32,785 bases of DNA from Anaeromassilibacillus sp. An172 (GTDB taxonomy: Bacteria > Bacillota > Clostridia > Oscillospirales > Acutalibacteraceae). Location of the stretch: contig NZ_NFKS01000033.1 of assembly GCF_002160515.1 (NCBI RefSeq), positions 1 to 32,785 of the forward strand, given 5' to 3'. The position numbers and the translations under genes are program-made. Positions 32,740-32,785 of this stretch are shown here, one piece after another. Numbering within the stretch: position 1 is the first letter of the stretch; each line of letters opens with the position of its first letter. The notes under the pieces are model-generated. The model ran no database searches. It was not told the origin of the DNA and saw only the letters and a program-made list of their open reading frames with translations.

Positions 32740-32785
32740 ATGCAAGACAAAAAGACCAGAACAAAAAGTCCAAGTCGATGGATAA
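32740..32785 (+). CDS. Start of a protein-coding gene cut by the window end
   Basis: ATG at 32740 with AAGGGATG upstream, a promoter at 32606-32634 and a palindrome at 32646-32664. Only 15 codons are present (MQDKKTRTKSPSRWI), a strongly basic N-terminus such as precedes a membrane segment, but the product cannot be named. Confidence 0.6.
   Translation, partial: MQDKKTRTKSPSRWI

Noticed and set aside
1-32785. CRISPR array, prophage, transposon or integron
   Set aside because: No regularly spaced repeats, transposase, integrase or phage structural genes were seen.

Overview
The window looks like a chromosomal segment of an anaerobic member of class Clostridia (Lachnospiraceae/Oscillospiraceae-like). 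The reasons are a low-to-mid GC appearance, strong GGAGG ribosome sites, TTGACA/TATAAT promoters, a complete ruvC-ruvA-ruvB operon (bacilli use RecU instead of RuvC), an EcfA1-EcfA2-EcfT-TruA block, a DUF5711-type protein next to CvpA, and a MarR-ABC-ABC exporter locus of a type I recall as common in gut Clostridia. No phage, transposase, CRISPR array or rRNA was seen.

Layout: (1) 1-5300, mostly minus strand: tandem hairpins; a two-gene ABC exporter operon that seems to be decaying (in-frame TAA in the first gene, ATA where the second gene's start should be, and a C-terminus that runs through its own terminator); the MarR regulator with two matching GTAAC-N2-GTTAC operators; and an MBL-fold hydrolase. 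(2) 5376-9869, plus strand: a CydD/CydC-like ABC exporter pair co-transcribed with a YgbA-like cysteine-rich protein and a YbaN(DUF454)-HMA fusion. Their leader carries three TTAG...CTAA palindromes. (3) 9883-10787: a small lipoprotein started by TTG and a small basic protein of unknown function, convergent on a bidirectional terminator. (4) 10907-24411, plus strand housekeeping: ruvCAB, glmM, an RlmI-like methyltransferase, the ECF energy-coupling module, truA, the DUF5711-like membrane protein, cvpA, pgsA and a ClpE-like unfoldase. (5) 24444-27290: tRNA-Gly(TCC), a histidine phosphatase, a lone leuB and a CpsB/YwqE-type PHP phosphatase. (6) 27313-32383: a BceRS-like two-component system (intramembrane-sensing kinase) followed by an ABC ATPase and an 869-residue double-FtsX permease. 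The ABC promoter carries two tandem BceR-like half-palindromic boxes 22 bp apart. (7) 32384-32739 is an AT-rich gene-free stretch. It holds a UUCG terminator, a 15-bp perfect inverted repeat, a promoter and a palindrome at the probable transcription start of a gene whose first 15 codons end the window.

How it works together: regions 1, 2 and 6 each pair an exporter with local control signals, namely MarR operators, leader palindromes and a BceR-like tandem box. One 11-nt operator half (AATTAGTAACA) is shared by the MarR operator at 3894-3904 and, inverted, by the CydDC-like leader at 5502-5512, so one regulator may serve both. The most system-like novelty is the four-gene operon at 5539-9869, which joins a CydDC-like exporter to YgbA and a membrane-anchored HMA metal-binding domain. 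All homology statements come from reading motifs by eye; no database search was run.
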